In this document: piece by piece, positions 37,071 to 44,145 of the stretch
Numbering within the stretch: the first letter of the stretch is position 1
How the letters are laid out: every line of letters begins with the position of its first letter
Source: Chitinophaga sp. GbtcB8
GTDB taxonomy: Bacteria > Bacteroidota > Bacteroidia > Chitinophagales > Chitinophagaceae
Reading direction: 5' to 3'
NCBI RefSeq assembly: GCF_019091455.1
Contig: NZ_JAGXJN010000002.1
Coordinates: 1 to 64,000, forward strand
DNA: 64,000 bases
Program-made: the position numbers and the translations under genes
The notes under the pieces: generated by a model
What the model saw: only the letters and a program-made list of their open reading frames with translations
Told to the model about the DNA's origin: nothing
Database searches by the model: none

Positions 37071-38108
37071 TCATTTCCGGTTCTTGCTCCACTTCTCCAT
37101 CCTTTTCCCAACCCACCAAAATGACAGCGCTAAGATGCTGAAGAAAATACCTTTGTGTGTACGGTCCCACAAATATTCAAAATAGCGGGTGTACATATCC
37201 AGCAACAGGAATAACACGCCAAAGTCCCGCACCAGCGGATCACGGAGCTTAATGCCCAGCCATATCACAGCCGCGCATAACAGGGTATAGATAGCCACCC
37301 ACCATAACAGCTGGTATTGGCGCAGCAGCTGCCACTCGCTCCAGGTGCCGCTGTTACCAAAAACAGAGATCAGCCAGGCAGATAGTAATAACAACAGCCA
37401 GCCACCGCCCCAGGTAATATGCTGTAAGGCATGATATTTTTTACTGCGCAGCGCCAGCCGGTGTAACAGCAGCATAATCACCGACAGCACAAACAAACGG
37501 CAGGGCAGGTTCATTCCCAGGAACCATGAAGCATCGTGGCTAACGAAGTAAGTAAGCTTTACATAAGCAGGTATTAAACATAACAGCGTAGCGGTCCATA
37601 ACAGGCGGGAGGATAACATAAATGCAAGTACGCCATAGGTAAGGGTAGCCAGCAACCAGAACAAACCATAATTGCCATCCAGGTATTGCAGGCTTTTACC
37701 AAAATATACTACGGTAACGCCTGTACTGAGTATGGGAAGCAGCCAAAACAGCTCCTGGTTCAGGGAAAAGGAGCGTTGTTGCTGCTGCCGGCGGAAGCCG
37801 CTGTAACACAGGAATACAGTGAGCAGGGCAAACAGCAATGCTATAATACCATCTGTAAGCGATAGCTTTTTACGGATCACTTCAATCCACTTTTCATCCA
37901 GCACCAGGGAGCCAAAAGCCATGAGCGCGCAGGAAATAGCCGCAATGAAAATATAGAGGGTAATGGTTTGCCATTCAATATTATTTTCCCGTACCTGGTA
38001 GCTTTGCTGCATTTGCTGCGCCTGTTCCGGGTTTATGAGCTGATCCTGCTGCCATTGGTCAATGGCTTTTTGCAGCAAACGGGCTTCCCTTTTATCTAAT
38101 TCCAGCAT
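37071..38108 (-). CDS. DUF2157-like multi-spanning membrane protein
   Basis: 345 residues if started at the ATG at 38108 (MLELDKREARLLQKA). An upstream in-frame start at 38207 would run into the divergent transporter leader and adds a poor N-terminus. The soluble N-terminal helix pair (about 1-60: LLQKAIDQWQQDQLINPEQAQQM) is typical of the DUF2157 family and is followed by about ten membrane helices. Function is unknown. Confidence 0.75.
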   Translation of the reverse strand: MLELDKREARLLQKAIDQWQQDQLINPEQAQQMQQSYQVRENNIEWQTITLYIFIAAISCALMAFGSLVLDEKWIEVIRKKLSLTDGIIALLFALLTVFLCYSGFRRQQQQRSFSLNQELFWLLPILSTGVTVVYFGKSLQYLDGNYGLFWLLATLTYGVLAFMLSSRLLWTATLLCLIPAYVKLTYFVSHDASWFLGMNLPCRLFVLSVIMLLLHRLALRSKKYHALQHITWGGGWLLLLLSAWLISVFGNSGTWSEWQLLRQYQLLWWVAIYTLLCAAVIWLGIKLRDPLVRDFGVLFLLLDMYTRYFEYLWDRTHKGIFFSILALSFWWVGKRMEKWSKNRK

Positions 38109-38221
38109 AAGGAGGTATAAAAGCTGATGTATGGCAAGGTACTCAAAAATAAGGCCCATTCTCCGGGCCATTTGCATATATGCACATTTATCTGCACATT
38201 TGTACACTTAGCACACCCGTT

Positions 38222-39853
38222 ATGAATCATCTTCGTTTATCCGATTACTTGGTATTTCTGGTCTATTTCATTGTGGTAGCGGGTTATGGCTATTACATCT
38301 ACCGCCGTAAGCGTGCGAATGTTACCAGCACCAAAGACTTTTTCCTGGCAGAGGGATCGCTGACCTGGTGGGCCATCGGGGCTTCCCTGATCGCTTCCAA
38401 CATTTCTGCAGAGCATTTCATTGGTATGTCGGGGTCCGGCTTTGCGCTGGGGCTGGCCATTTCCACCTATGAGTGGATGTCGGCCGCCACGCTCATTATT
38501 GTAGCGGTGTTCTTTATACCGGTGTACCTGAAAAATAAGATCTATACCATGCCGCAGTTCCTGCTGAACCGGTATAACGGTACTGTAAGTACTGTCATGG
38601 CTATTTTCTGGCTGCTGGTATATGTGCTGGTGAACCTTACCTCCATTATTTACCTGGGTGCATTAGCGATAAATGCTATTTCAGGTATCAACTTTTTCTG
38701 GTGTATAGGAGGGCTGGCAGTGTTTGCGGTTTTTGTAACACTGGGTGGTATGAAGGTGATCGGGTATACGGATGTAGTGCAGGTATTTGTACTGGTGCTG
38801 GGTGGATTGGTAACCACTTATCTGGCCCTGAACCTGGTATCCGAACATTTTGGTTTTGGCAGGAACATCTGGAAAGGACTGGCCATTATCAAGGACCAGG
38901 CGCCCACACATTTTCACATGATCTTTGATAAGTCGCATCCCTATTATAAAGACCTGCCGGGCCTTTCCGTGCTTATAGGCGGTATGTGGATCAATAACCT
39001 GAACTACTGGGGCTGTAACCAATATATTATACAACGCGCCCTGGGCGCTGATCTGAAGACGGCGCGGGAAGGTATTTTGTTTGCCGCTTTCTTAAAGCTG
39101 CTGGTGCCGGTAATTGCCGTGCTGCCGGGTATTACAGCTTATGTATTGTACAAGAACGGCGTATTTACCCATGAAATGACGGATGCTGCCGGAGCGGTAA
39201 GACCTGATCAGGCCTATCCCACGCTCATGAACCTGTTGCCCCCGGGCCTGAAGGGGCTGGCCTTTGCAGCCCTTACGGCAGCTATAGTAGCGTCGCTGGC
39301 AGGTAAGGCCAATAGTATTTCCACCATTTTTTCACTGGATATTTACAAACGTTACTTTCATAAAGAAGCTACGGAAAAACAGCTGGTACGTGCCGGCCGC
39401 TATACCGTGATCATTGCAATGGGCATAGCCTGCCTGGTAGCGCCGGCCCTGCGTTCCCTGGATCAGGCCTACCAGTTCATACAGGAGTATGTAGGCTTTA
39501 TTGCGCCTGGTGTGCTGGCCATTTTCCTGATGGGCTTTATATGGAAGCGCACTACCTCTACCGCTGCACTGGTGGCTGCCGTGCTTACCATCCCGCTGTC
39601 TACTGTTCTTAAATTCCTGCCGGTATGGACCAATGGCCTGTTCCCGGACTATGCTTTCCTGGACCGTATGAGTATTGTGTTTGTGGTGCTGATAGGACTG
39701 ATGATCCTGATCACCCTCCTGGACCGTAACAGTAAGTACCTGCCGCGCATTATACAAATTGATAAGACAATGTTCCGCACCAACCCGGCTTTCATTGTAG
39801 GATCTGTTATTATTGTTGGGATCCTGACCGCGTTGTATACTGTTTTCTGGTAG
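38222..39853 (+). CDS. Sodium:solute symporter (SSS family)
   Basis: 543 residues from the ATG at 38222, with about 13-14 membrane helices. Family segments include DFFLAEGSLTWWAIGASLIASNISAEHFIG, KNKIYTMPQFLLNRYNG, GGMKVIGYTDVVQVFVLVLGG and FAALTAAIVASLAGKANSIST, which contains Na+-site residues. It resembles SGLT-like sugar and inositol carriers. Placed 413 bp upstream of and co-directional with myo-inositol oxygenase, it may import inositol; that substrate is an inference. The leader (38165-38215) has the words GCACATTTATCTGCACATTTG. Confidence 0.87.
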   Translation: MNHLRLSDYLVFLVYFIVVAGYGYYIYRRKRANVTSTKDFFLAEGSLTWWAIGASLIASNISAEHFIGMSGSGFALGLAISTYEWMSAATLIIVAVFFIPVYLKNKIYTMPQFLLNRYNGTVSTVMAIFWLLVYVLVNLTSIIYLGALAINAISGINFFWCIGGLAVFAVFVTLGGMKVIGYTDVVQVFVLVLGGLVTTYLALNLVSEHFGFGRNIWKGLAIIKDQAPTHFHMIFDKSHPYYKDLPGLSVLIGGMWINNLNYWGCNQYIIQRALGADLKTAREGILFAAFLKLLVPVIAVLPGITAYVLYKNGVFTHEMTDAAGAVRPDQAYPTLMNLLPPGLKGLAFAALTAAIVASLAGKANSISTIFSLDIYKRYFHKEATEKQLVRAGRYTVIIAMGIACLVAPALRSLDQAYQFIQEYVGFIAPGVLAIFLMGFIWKRTTSTAALVAAVLTIPLSTVLKFLPVWTNGLFPDYAFLDRMSIVFVVLIGLMILITLLDRNSKYLPRIIQIDKTMFRTNPAFIVGSVIIVGILTALYTVFW

Positions 39854-40048
39854 GCATTCCGGGGAACAGCCAACCTGGCTGGATAAGATGTTTTTAGGGC
39901 TAATTGCAACTCGCTCATTATAAACAATTTGTGAATTTGCTAATCGATTGCAAAAAAAGCTTGAAAAGCCAATTTAAAAGTTTAATTTAGGGTACATAAT
40001 TCACGTAATTAACGGGGTAAGACCAACTGCCCTGTAAATAAGTACTCA
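39854..40048. other. Proximal part of the symporter-inositol oxygenase gap
   Basis: After the symporter stop a weak hairpin (CAGCCA, loop ACC, TGGCTG) lies about 25 bp downstream, with a short T-run 10 bp later; this may be a partial terminator. The remainder is AT-rich and contains a GTTTAATTTAGGG segment but no full promoter consensus. The hairpin array follows. Confidence 0.4.
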
Positions 40049-40266
40049 GGTGTGAGATCGTAAGGTTTCATACGAACAATGAAAATTAAACTACTCAGGT
40101 AAAAGATTAAATCATCACGTATGAAATCGAAGATTCCATACGGCCAATGAAAAAATTAAAAGCTCACGTATGAAACCGCAAGGTTCCATACGACCCGTAA
40201 AAGATTAAATCATCACGTATGAAATCAAAGATTCCATACGGCCAATGAAAAATTAAACGCTCACGT
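40049..40266 (+). repeat. Tandem hairpin / mini-ORF array in the leader of inositol oxygenase
   Basis: Four hairpins: H1 40049-40074, H2 40118-40142, H3 40167-40192, H4 40216-40240. H2-H4 have 11-nt arms (CGTATGAAAYC and GRTTCCATACG) with one constant A-C mismatch. The loop-closing pairs change together: TC/GA in H2 and H4, CC/GG in H3. Loops are GTAA in H1, GAA in H2, GCAA in H3 and AAA in H4; GTAA and GCAA are GNRA tetraloops. Two spacer types alternate after the hairpins, one containing CCAATGAAAAATTAAA and one containing CGTAAAAGATTAAATCATCA, so the true unit is a dimer of about 98 bp. Between H1 and H2 a hairpin appears deleted to GG. A fifth left arm, CGTATGAAA, is the actual start of the gene at 40267. 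Confidence 0.85.
40079..40256 (+). other. Chain of six overlapping mini-ORFs
   Basis: Start-stop units in the array: 40079-40102 MKIKLLR, 40121-40150 MKSKIPYGQ, 40147-40173 MKKLKAHV, 40170-40208 MKPQGSIRPVKD, 40219-40248 MKSKIPYGQ, 40245-40256 MKN. Three junctions are ATGA start/stop overlaps (40147, 40170, 40245). The ATGs of units two, four and five lie in the left arm of a hairpin. Translation has not been shown; the units may be a by-product of the duplicated gene start. Confidence 0.45.
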
Positions 40267-41148
40267 ATGAAAGTGCAAGATCAATTCTCCGAAAAAGAGC
40301 TACAGCCACTCAACAGCATTGAACAATGGGAAGATGATGTGCTGCAACGTTATCCGGAAGGAGTAGAGCCTTCCAAAGCAAAAGAAGAATACCGCAATTA
40401 TGATAATCCCCAACGGGATACAGTGCGGGAGTTTTACCGCCTGAACCACAAATACCAGACATACGACTTTGTGCAGGAAAAGAAAAAAGAGTTCCTGCAG
40501 TTCAACCGCAAGGAAATGCCGGTTTGGAATGCAATGGAATTTCTGAATACCCTGGTAGATGATTCAGATCCGGATATAGACCTGGACCAGCTGCAGCACC
40601 TGCTGCAAACGGCAGAAGCCATTCGTGCAGACGGCCATCCTGACTGGTTTGTGCTAACCGGTTTTATCCACGACATGGGCAAAGTGTTATGCCTGTTCGG
40701 GGAAGCGCAATGGGCTGTAGTCGGCGATACCTTCCCGGTAGGCTGCCAGTTCTCTGATAAGATCGTGTACCCGGAATTTTTTGCCAACAACCCGGATATT
40801 AACGATGAGCGTTACAATACCAAGTACGGTGTATATTCCCCCAATTGCGGTTTAAAGAACGTGCATATGTCATGGGGGCATGATGAATACCTGTACCACA
40901 TTACTAAGGACTATTTGCCGGAGCCGGCTTTGTATATGATCCGTTATCACTCCTTTTACTCACAGCACAGGGAAGGCGCTTATGAGCACCTGATGGATGA
41001 TCATGACAAGGAAATGTTTGAATGGGTAAAGAAATTTAACCCATACGATCTGTATTCCAAAAGCCCGAAACCACCTGTGGTATCAGAGCTAAAGTCTTAT
41101 TACGAAAACCTGATCGCCAAGTACCTGCCGGATACTATCCGTTTGTAG
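40267..41148 (+). CDS. myo-Inositol oxygenase (MIOX)
   Basis: 293 residues, the same length class as animal and plant MIOX and colinear with them. The diiron ligands are all present: H124 (GHPDW), H135 and D136 (IHDMGK), H205 (SWGHDEYL), H228 (RYHSFY) and D261 (FNPYDLYSK), plus substrate-binding K139. [16 protein letters not shown] is nearly identical to the mammalian enzyme. It cleaves myo-inositol to D-glucuronate with O2 in the cytoplasm. Bacterial members are uncommon. The usual uronate isomerase genes are not in the window. The start at 40267 is preceded by the repeated hairpin leader; expression control by that leader is possible but unproved. Confidence 0.96.
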   Translation: MKVQDQFSEKELQPLNSIEQWEDDVLQRYPEGVEPSKAKEEYRNYDNPQRDTVREFYRLNHKYQTYDFVQEKKKEFLQFNRKEMPVWNAMEFLNTLVDDSDPDIDLDQLQHLLQTAEAIRADGHPDWFVLTGFIHDMGKVLCLFGEAQWAVVGDTFPVGCQFSDKIVYPEFFANNPDINDERYNTKYGVYSPNCGLKNVHMSWGHDEYLYHITKDYLPEPALYMIRYHSFYSQHREGAYEHLMDDHDKEMFEWVKKFNPYDLYSKSPKPPVVSELKSYYENLIAKYLPDTIRL

Positions 41149-41168
41149 GTTTGATATATAACGATACT

Positions 41169-41202
41169 AAAAAAGCAGCGGCCAGTTGACCGCTGCTTTT
41201 TT
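41169..41202. terminator. Bidirectional intrinsic terminator
   Basis: A perfect 13-bp stem (41169-41181 AAAAAAGCAGCGG with 41190-41202 CCGCTGCTTTTTT) and an 8-nt loop, with an A-run on one side and a T-run on the other. It lies between the convergent inositol oxygenase and IPP isomerase genes and can serve both. Confidence 0.93.
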
Positions 41203-41223
41203 TATAGCTGATTAGTTTCAGTG

Positions 41224-41736
41224 TTATAATAATTCTGTTACCATTGGGAAGGCCACTTTAAACCAGTAGGTAAAACGATCCGGCGTATCCCTGATCTGGC
41301 GGGCTATTTCAGCCAAAGGATAGAATGCGTATGCTTCTACCTCTTCCTCATCCGGGATCACAGCGCCATCAAAAGTACCCAGGAACACATGATCATATTC
41401 ATGCTCTGTTAAGCCATTATCAAAGGATGCCTGGTAAGTAAAGGTGAACAGTTTTTTAACCGGGCAATCAAATCCCATTTCTTCCTGCAGGCGGCGGTGT
41501 GCGGCCTGCTCTACTTCCTCGCCCGGCATAGGATGGCTGCAGCAGGCATTGGTCCATAAACCAGCGGAGTGGTACTTGCCGCTGGCGCGTTGCTGCAGCA
41601 GCATTTCATTTTTGCTATTTACAATAAATACAGAAAAAGCCCTGTGTAAAAGCCCTTTCTGATGTGCCTCCAGCTTCTCCATGGTAGCCAGGGCCTCGTC
41701 TTGTTCGTTGACCAGGATTATATGGTTAGATCTCAT
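41224..41736 (-). CDS. idi: Isopentenyl-diphosphate delta-isomerase, type 1
   Basis: 170 residues from the ATG at 41736, where MRSNHIILVNEQDEAL lines up with the E. coli Idi N-terminus. A longer start at 41796 overlaps the upstream gene. The Nudix-like fold carries the catalytic Cys in LWTNACCSHPMPGE, RRLQEEMGF and the catalytic Glu region TEHEYDHVF. It interconverts IPP and DMAPP, the precursors for quinones and for the terpene synthase encoded 4.3 kb upstream. It is 41 bp downstream of a lipoprotein gene and probably cotranscribed. Confidence 0.92.
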   Translation of the reverse strand: MRSNHIILVNEQDEALATMEKLEAHQKGLLHRAFSVFIVNSKNEMLLQQRASGKYHSAGLWTNACCSHPMPGEEVEQAAHRRLQEEMGFDCPVKKLFTFTYQASFDNGLTEHEYDHVFLGTFDGAVIPDEEEVEAYAFYPLAEIARQIRDTPDRFTYWFKVAFPMVTELL

Positions 41737-41777
41737 ATGCCAAAGGGTTTGAGGGAAAATGTGAGGTAAGGTAGGGA

Positions 41778-43091
41778 TTAATGTTTTATCTGCCAAACCA
41801 CTTTACCTGTTCTTACATCAATGCAGGTAGTATGCAGCATCCAGGTAAGCAGCAGCTGTTGCCGGGTAATATCGGCCCAGCGGAAGGTGAACTCCGGGTT
41901 GCCGCTGGAAAACACCTCTTTAAAAGCATTGGTTTCTTTGGCCTTGGATGGATCAAAAAATAACCCGGTAAGGTTGCTTTGCCAGTGTAGGCGTAAGGGT
42001 TGTCCCGGCGCCCATTGCAGGGAAGAAAGCCGCAGGCCTGCATCTTTATTGGTAGAGGATGCCTGCAGCACAAAAAAGTTATCAGATCCGGCAAGCAGCA
42101 GCCGGTCGGTACCGCCGTGCAGGCTGCCGGAGGTAGCAGCTTTTCTAACCAGGTTGTCTATACGATCCTGCATATCGCGTATGGCGGTTTCCATACTGCG
42201 TATATTCGCGCCCGTTTTATTACGCCGCAGGCTGTCGGCCAGTACTTGCAGGGAATCTACCATGCTTTTCTGCTGGCTGATGAGCGATCTTACCTCCTGC
42301 ATCTGCCCCGACTGCATTTGCTGCAAACGGCTCAGGTTCTTATCTGCCAGGAAACGGCCTTTCAGAAAACCGGGATCATTTTCCAGGCGCCGGTTACCAT
42401 TTTCTATTACCAGGTAATTCCGCGGACTGCCATCCAGACGCAGTGAAACAGAATCATTATAAGCCGTGCGTAATTCTGTAATGTCCGGGTCGTTGAGCGG
42501 GGGCAGCTCGTAGCTTACATCCGTGATCTTTTCCACTTTCAGGGTAACGGGGTTCAGCGCATAATGAAAACCCTGGTCATCACTGAGTATAATACCGCGG
42601 CCGGCATCATAACCATAGAACTGCGGCAGCTGGTACCATTCCGGGTTAGCCAGGTGCTCTTTCAGGAAAGAGGCCTGCAGCAGCAGCTGATCAGCGCTGG
42701 CTTTTACTTTCAGCGTACGCGGATCATAGGTTTGCAGGGTTACCTGCTCGTTTTTTCTCACGCACCACAGCTGGTTGCCCGTAAGGGCCAGCAGCAGGCT
42801 GGCATCCTCCGATTCTCCGCCAAAAATAGTGCGGGCCAGGAGATGGCCATCCTTTACATCATAGGCAGAAAGACGGGTATTGGTAAAACCGCTTATGCTC
42901 GTATAACCGTTGCCGGTGCTTTTGGAAGTGGCATGAAATACTTTTTCGTGTGTTATCAGCACCTGGCCGGCACTGTCAGTATACAAGTACTCGCAGATAA
43001 TACCATCTGCGGAGCCGGTTTTATCTGATTTGAAAAAGCAGCTGCTAAGCAAAAACAGGAATGCAATAGGGAGGACATAGAGCCTGATCAT
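41778..43091 (-). CDS. Lipoprotein of unknown function, beta-propeller-like (possibly PA2928 family)
   Basis: 437 residues. The signal MIRLYVLPIAFLFLLSSC ends in a lipobox cysteine at residue 18. The body has repeated beta-strand blades reminiscent of PQQ/WD-like sheets (LSAYDVKDGHLLARTIFGG, TLQTYDPRTLKVKA and, at the C-terminus, TCIDVRTGKVVWQIKH). A helical insert of about 265-320 (MQEVRSLISQQKSMVDSLQ and ETAIRDMQDRIDNLVRK) is probably coiled coil. Function is not recognised. Confidence 0.7.
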   Translation of the reverse strand: MIRLYVLPIAFLFLLSSCFFKSDKTGSADGIICEYLYTDSAGQVLITHEKVFHATSKSTGNGYTSISGFTNTRLSAYDVKDGHLLARTIFGGESEDASLLLALTGNQLWCVRKNEQVTLQTYDPRTLKVKASADQLLLQASFLKEHLANPEWYQLPQFYGYDAGRGIILSDDQGFHYALNPVTLKVEKITDVSYELPPLNDPDITELRTAYNDSVSLRLDGSPRNYLVIENGNRRLENDPGFLKGRFLADKNLSRLQQMQSGQMQEVRSLISQQKSMVDSLQVLADSLRRNKTGANIRSMETAIRDMQDRIDNLVRKAATSGSLHGGTDRLLLAGSDNFFVLQASSTNKDAGLRLSSLQWAPGQPLRLHWQSNLTGLFFDPSKAKETNAFKEVFSSGNPEFTFRWADITRQQLLLTWMLHTTCIDVRTGKVVWQIKH

Positions 43092-43137
43092 ATAACAATT
43101 TAATGAAAATTATGAAGGATTGTACCCCTGAGTGCAA

Positions 43138-43168
43138 TTTGAAGGTGTTTAAATATTTTATATATTTC
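43138..43168 (+). promoter_or_regulatory. Bacteroidota-type promoter for the GT10 gene
   Basis: TTTG at 43138-43141, 19 nt, then TATATTTC at 43161-43168, against the consensus TTTG-N19-TAnnTTTG with only the last base off. A start site about 7 bp further on would leave a very short leader before the ATG at 43183. Confidence 0.4.
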
Positions 43169-43182
43169 GCCAAATTGAAAGG

Positions 43183-44139
43183 ATGCTGAAATCGCTGCTG
43201 CAAAAGATAGGACTATCCAAACCGCCGGTTGATTATACCTACACGCCTGATGAAAACCATATTGAGATCCTGAATTTCTGGACCCTGCAGCAAAATAAAG
43301 AGCTGTGGTTCTACCAATACCTGCTGCATCATTTTTCCCAACAACTGGGCCCGCAGAATTCATTATTACTCAGTTCTGTGTTTGGGCCTAAGAACAGGAT
43401 CGGGGCCAGCAAAAGCCGCATAAAGCTGTTTTATACCGGTGAGAATGTGGTGAACTTTCCGGAGTACACGGATCATTGCAAACGCCTGGTGGACCTGGCA
43501 TTGGGTTTTGATCACCTGGTAAGTGAAGACTATCAGCGCTTTCCCTTATGGATCCTTTATTCTTTTGATGCCACTGCAGATGAACAGGAAATACGGAGGC
43601 GGCTGGATCATTATACAGAGGGAAATATTTGCCCGGATGATCAGAAAAAATTTGCCTCACTGATCTGCCGGCATGATAAGAACGGACTGCGTACCATATT
43701 ATTCGACGCCCTTAGCCAGGTAGACCGGGTAGATAGCGCAGGGGCTTACCTCCGTAATACCAACGACCTGCAGGAAAAATTCCAGGATAACAAGATCCGG
43801 TTCAACGGCCATTATAAATTCAGCATTTGCCCGGAAAACACTAACCGGGAAGGATATGTAACAGAAAAGGTATTTGAAGCCATCAGGAGTAACACCATAC
43901 CGGTTTACTGGGGCAGTAACAACAACCCGGAGCCGGATGTGCTGAATAAGAACGCCATTTTATTTTATGAGGGGCCGGAGAGCTTGCCTGCATTGCAAAA
44001 GCAGATAACAGCCTTACATACTGATCCCGGATTATACCATGAATTTATGCAGCAGCCACGCTTTCAGCCACATGCTGCAGAATATGTAGCGGAGCTGTTC
44101 AACGGCTTTCATACCAAACTGCAAAAACTATTGCAGTAG
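43183..44139 (+). CDS. GT10-family fucosyltransferase-like glycosyltransferase
   Basis: 318 residues. The C-terminal donor domain carries the alpha-1,3-fucosyltransferase signature: FSICPENTNREGYVTEKVFEAI, then NTIPVYWGSNNNPEPDVLN. The N-terminal half has IKLFYTGENVVN, also typical of bacterial members. It should transfer L-fucose, or a related deoxysugar, from a GDP-sugar to an N-acetylhexosamine acceptor. No GDP-fucose genes are nearby. It is monocistronic and converges on the D-lactate dehydrogenase gene with a 6-bp gap. Confidence 0.88.
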   Translation: MLKSLLQKIGLSKPPVDYTYTPDENHIEILNFWTLQQNKELWFYQYLLHHFSQQLGPQNSLLLSSVFGPKNRIGASKSRIKLFYTGENVVNFPEYTDHCKRLVDLALGFDHLVSEDYQRFPLWILYSFDATADEQEIRRRLDHYTEGNICPDDQKKFASLICRHDKNGLRTILFDALSQVDRVDSAGAYLRNTNDLQEKFQDNKIRFNGHYKFSICPENTNREGYVTEKVFEAIRSNTIPVYWGSNNNPEPDVLNKNAILFYEGPESLPALQKQITALHTDPGLYHEFMQQPRFQPHAAEYVAELFNGFHTKLQKLLQ

Positions 44140-44145
44140 CCGGGC

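Noticed and set aside
40049..40266. CRISPR-like regular spacing of repeats
   Set aside because: The spacers are not unique; two types alternate, and repeats are hairpins carrying start codons. No cas genes are near.
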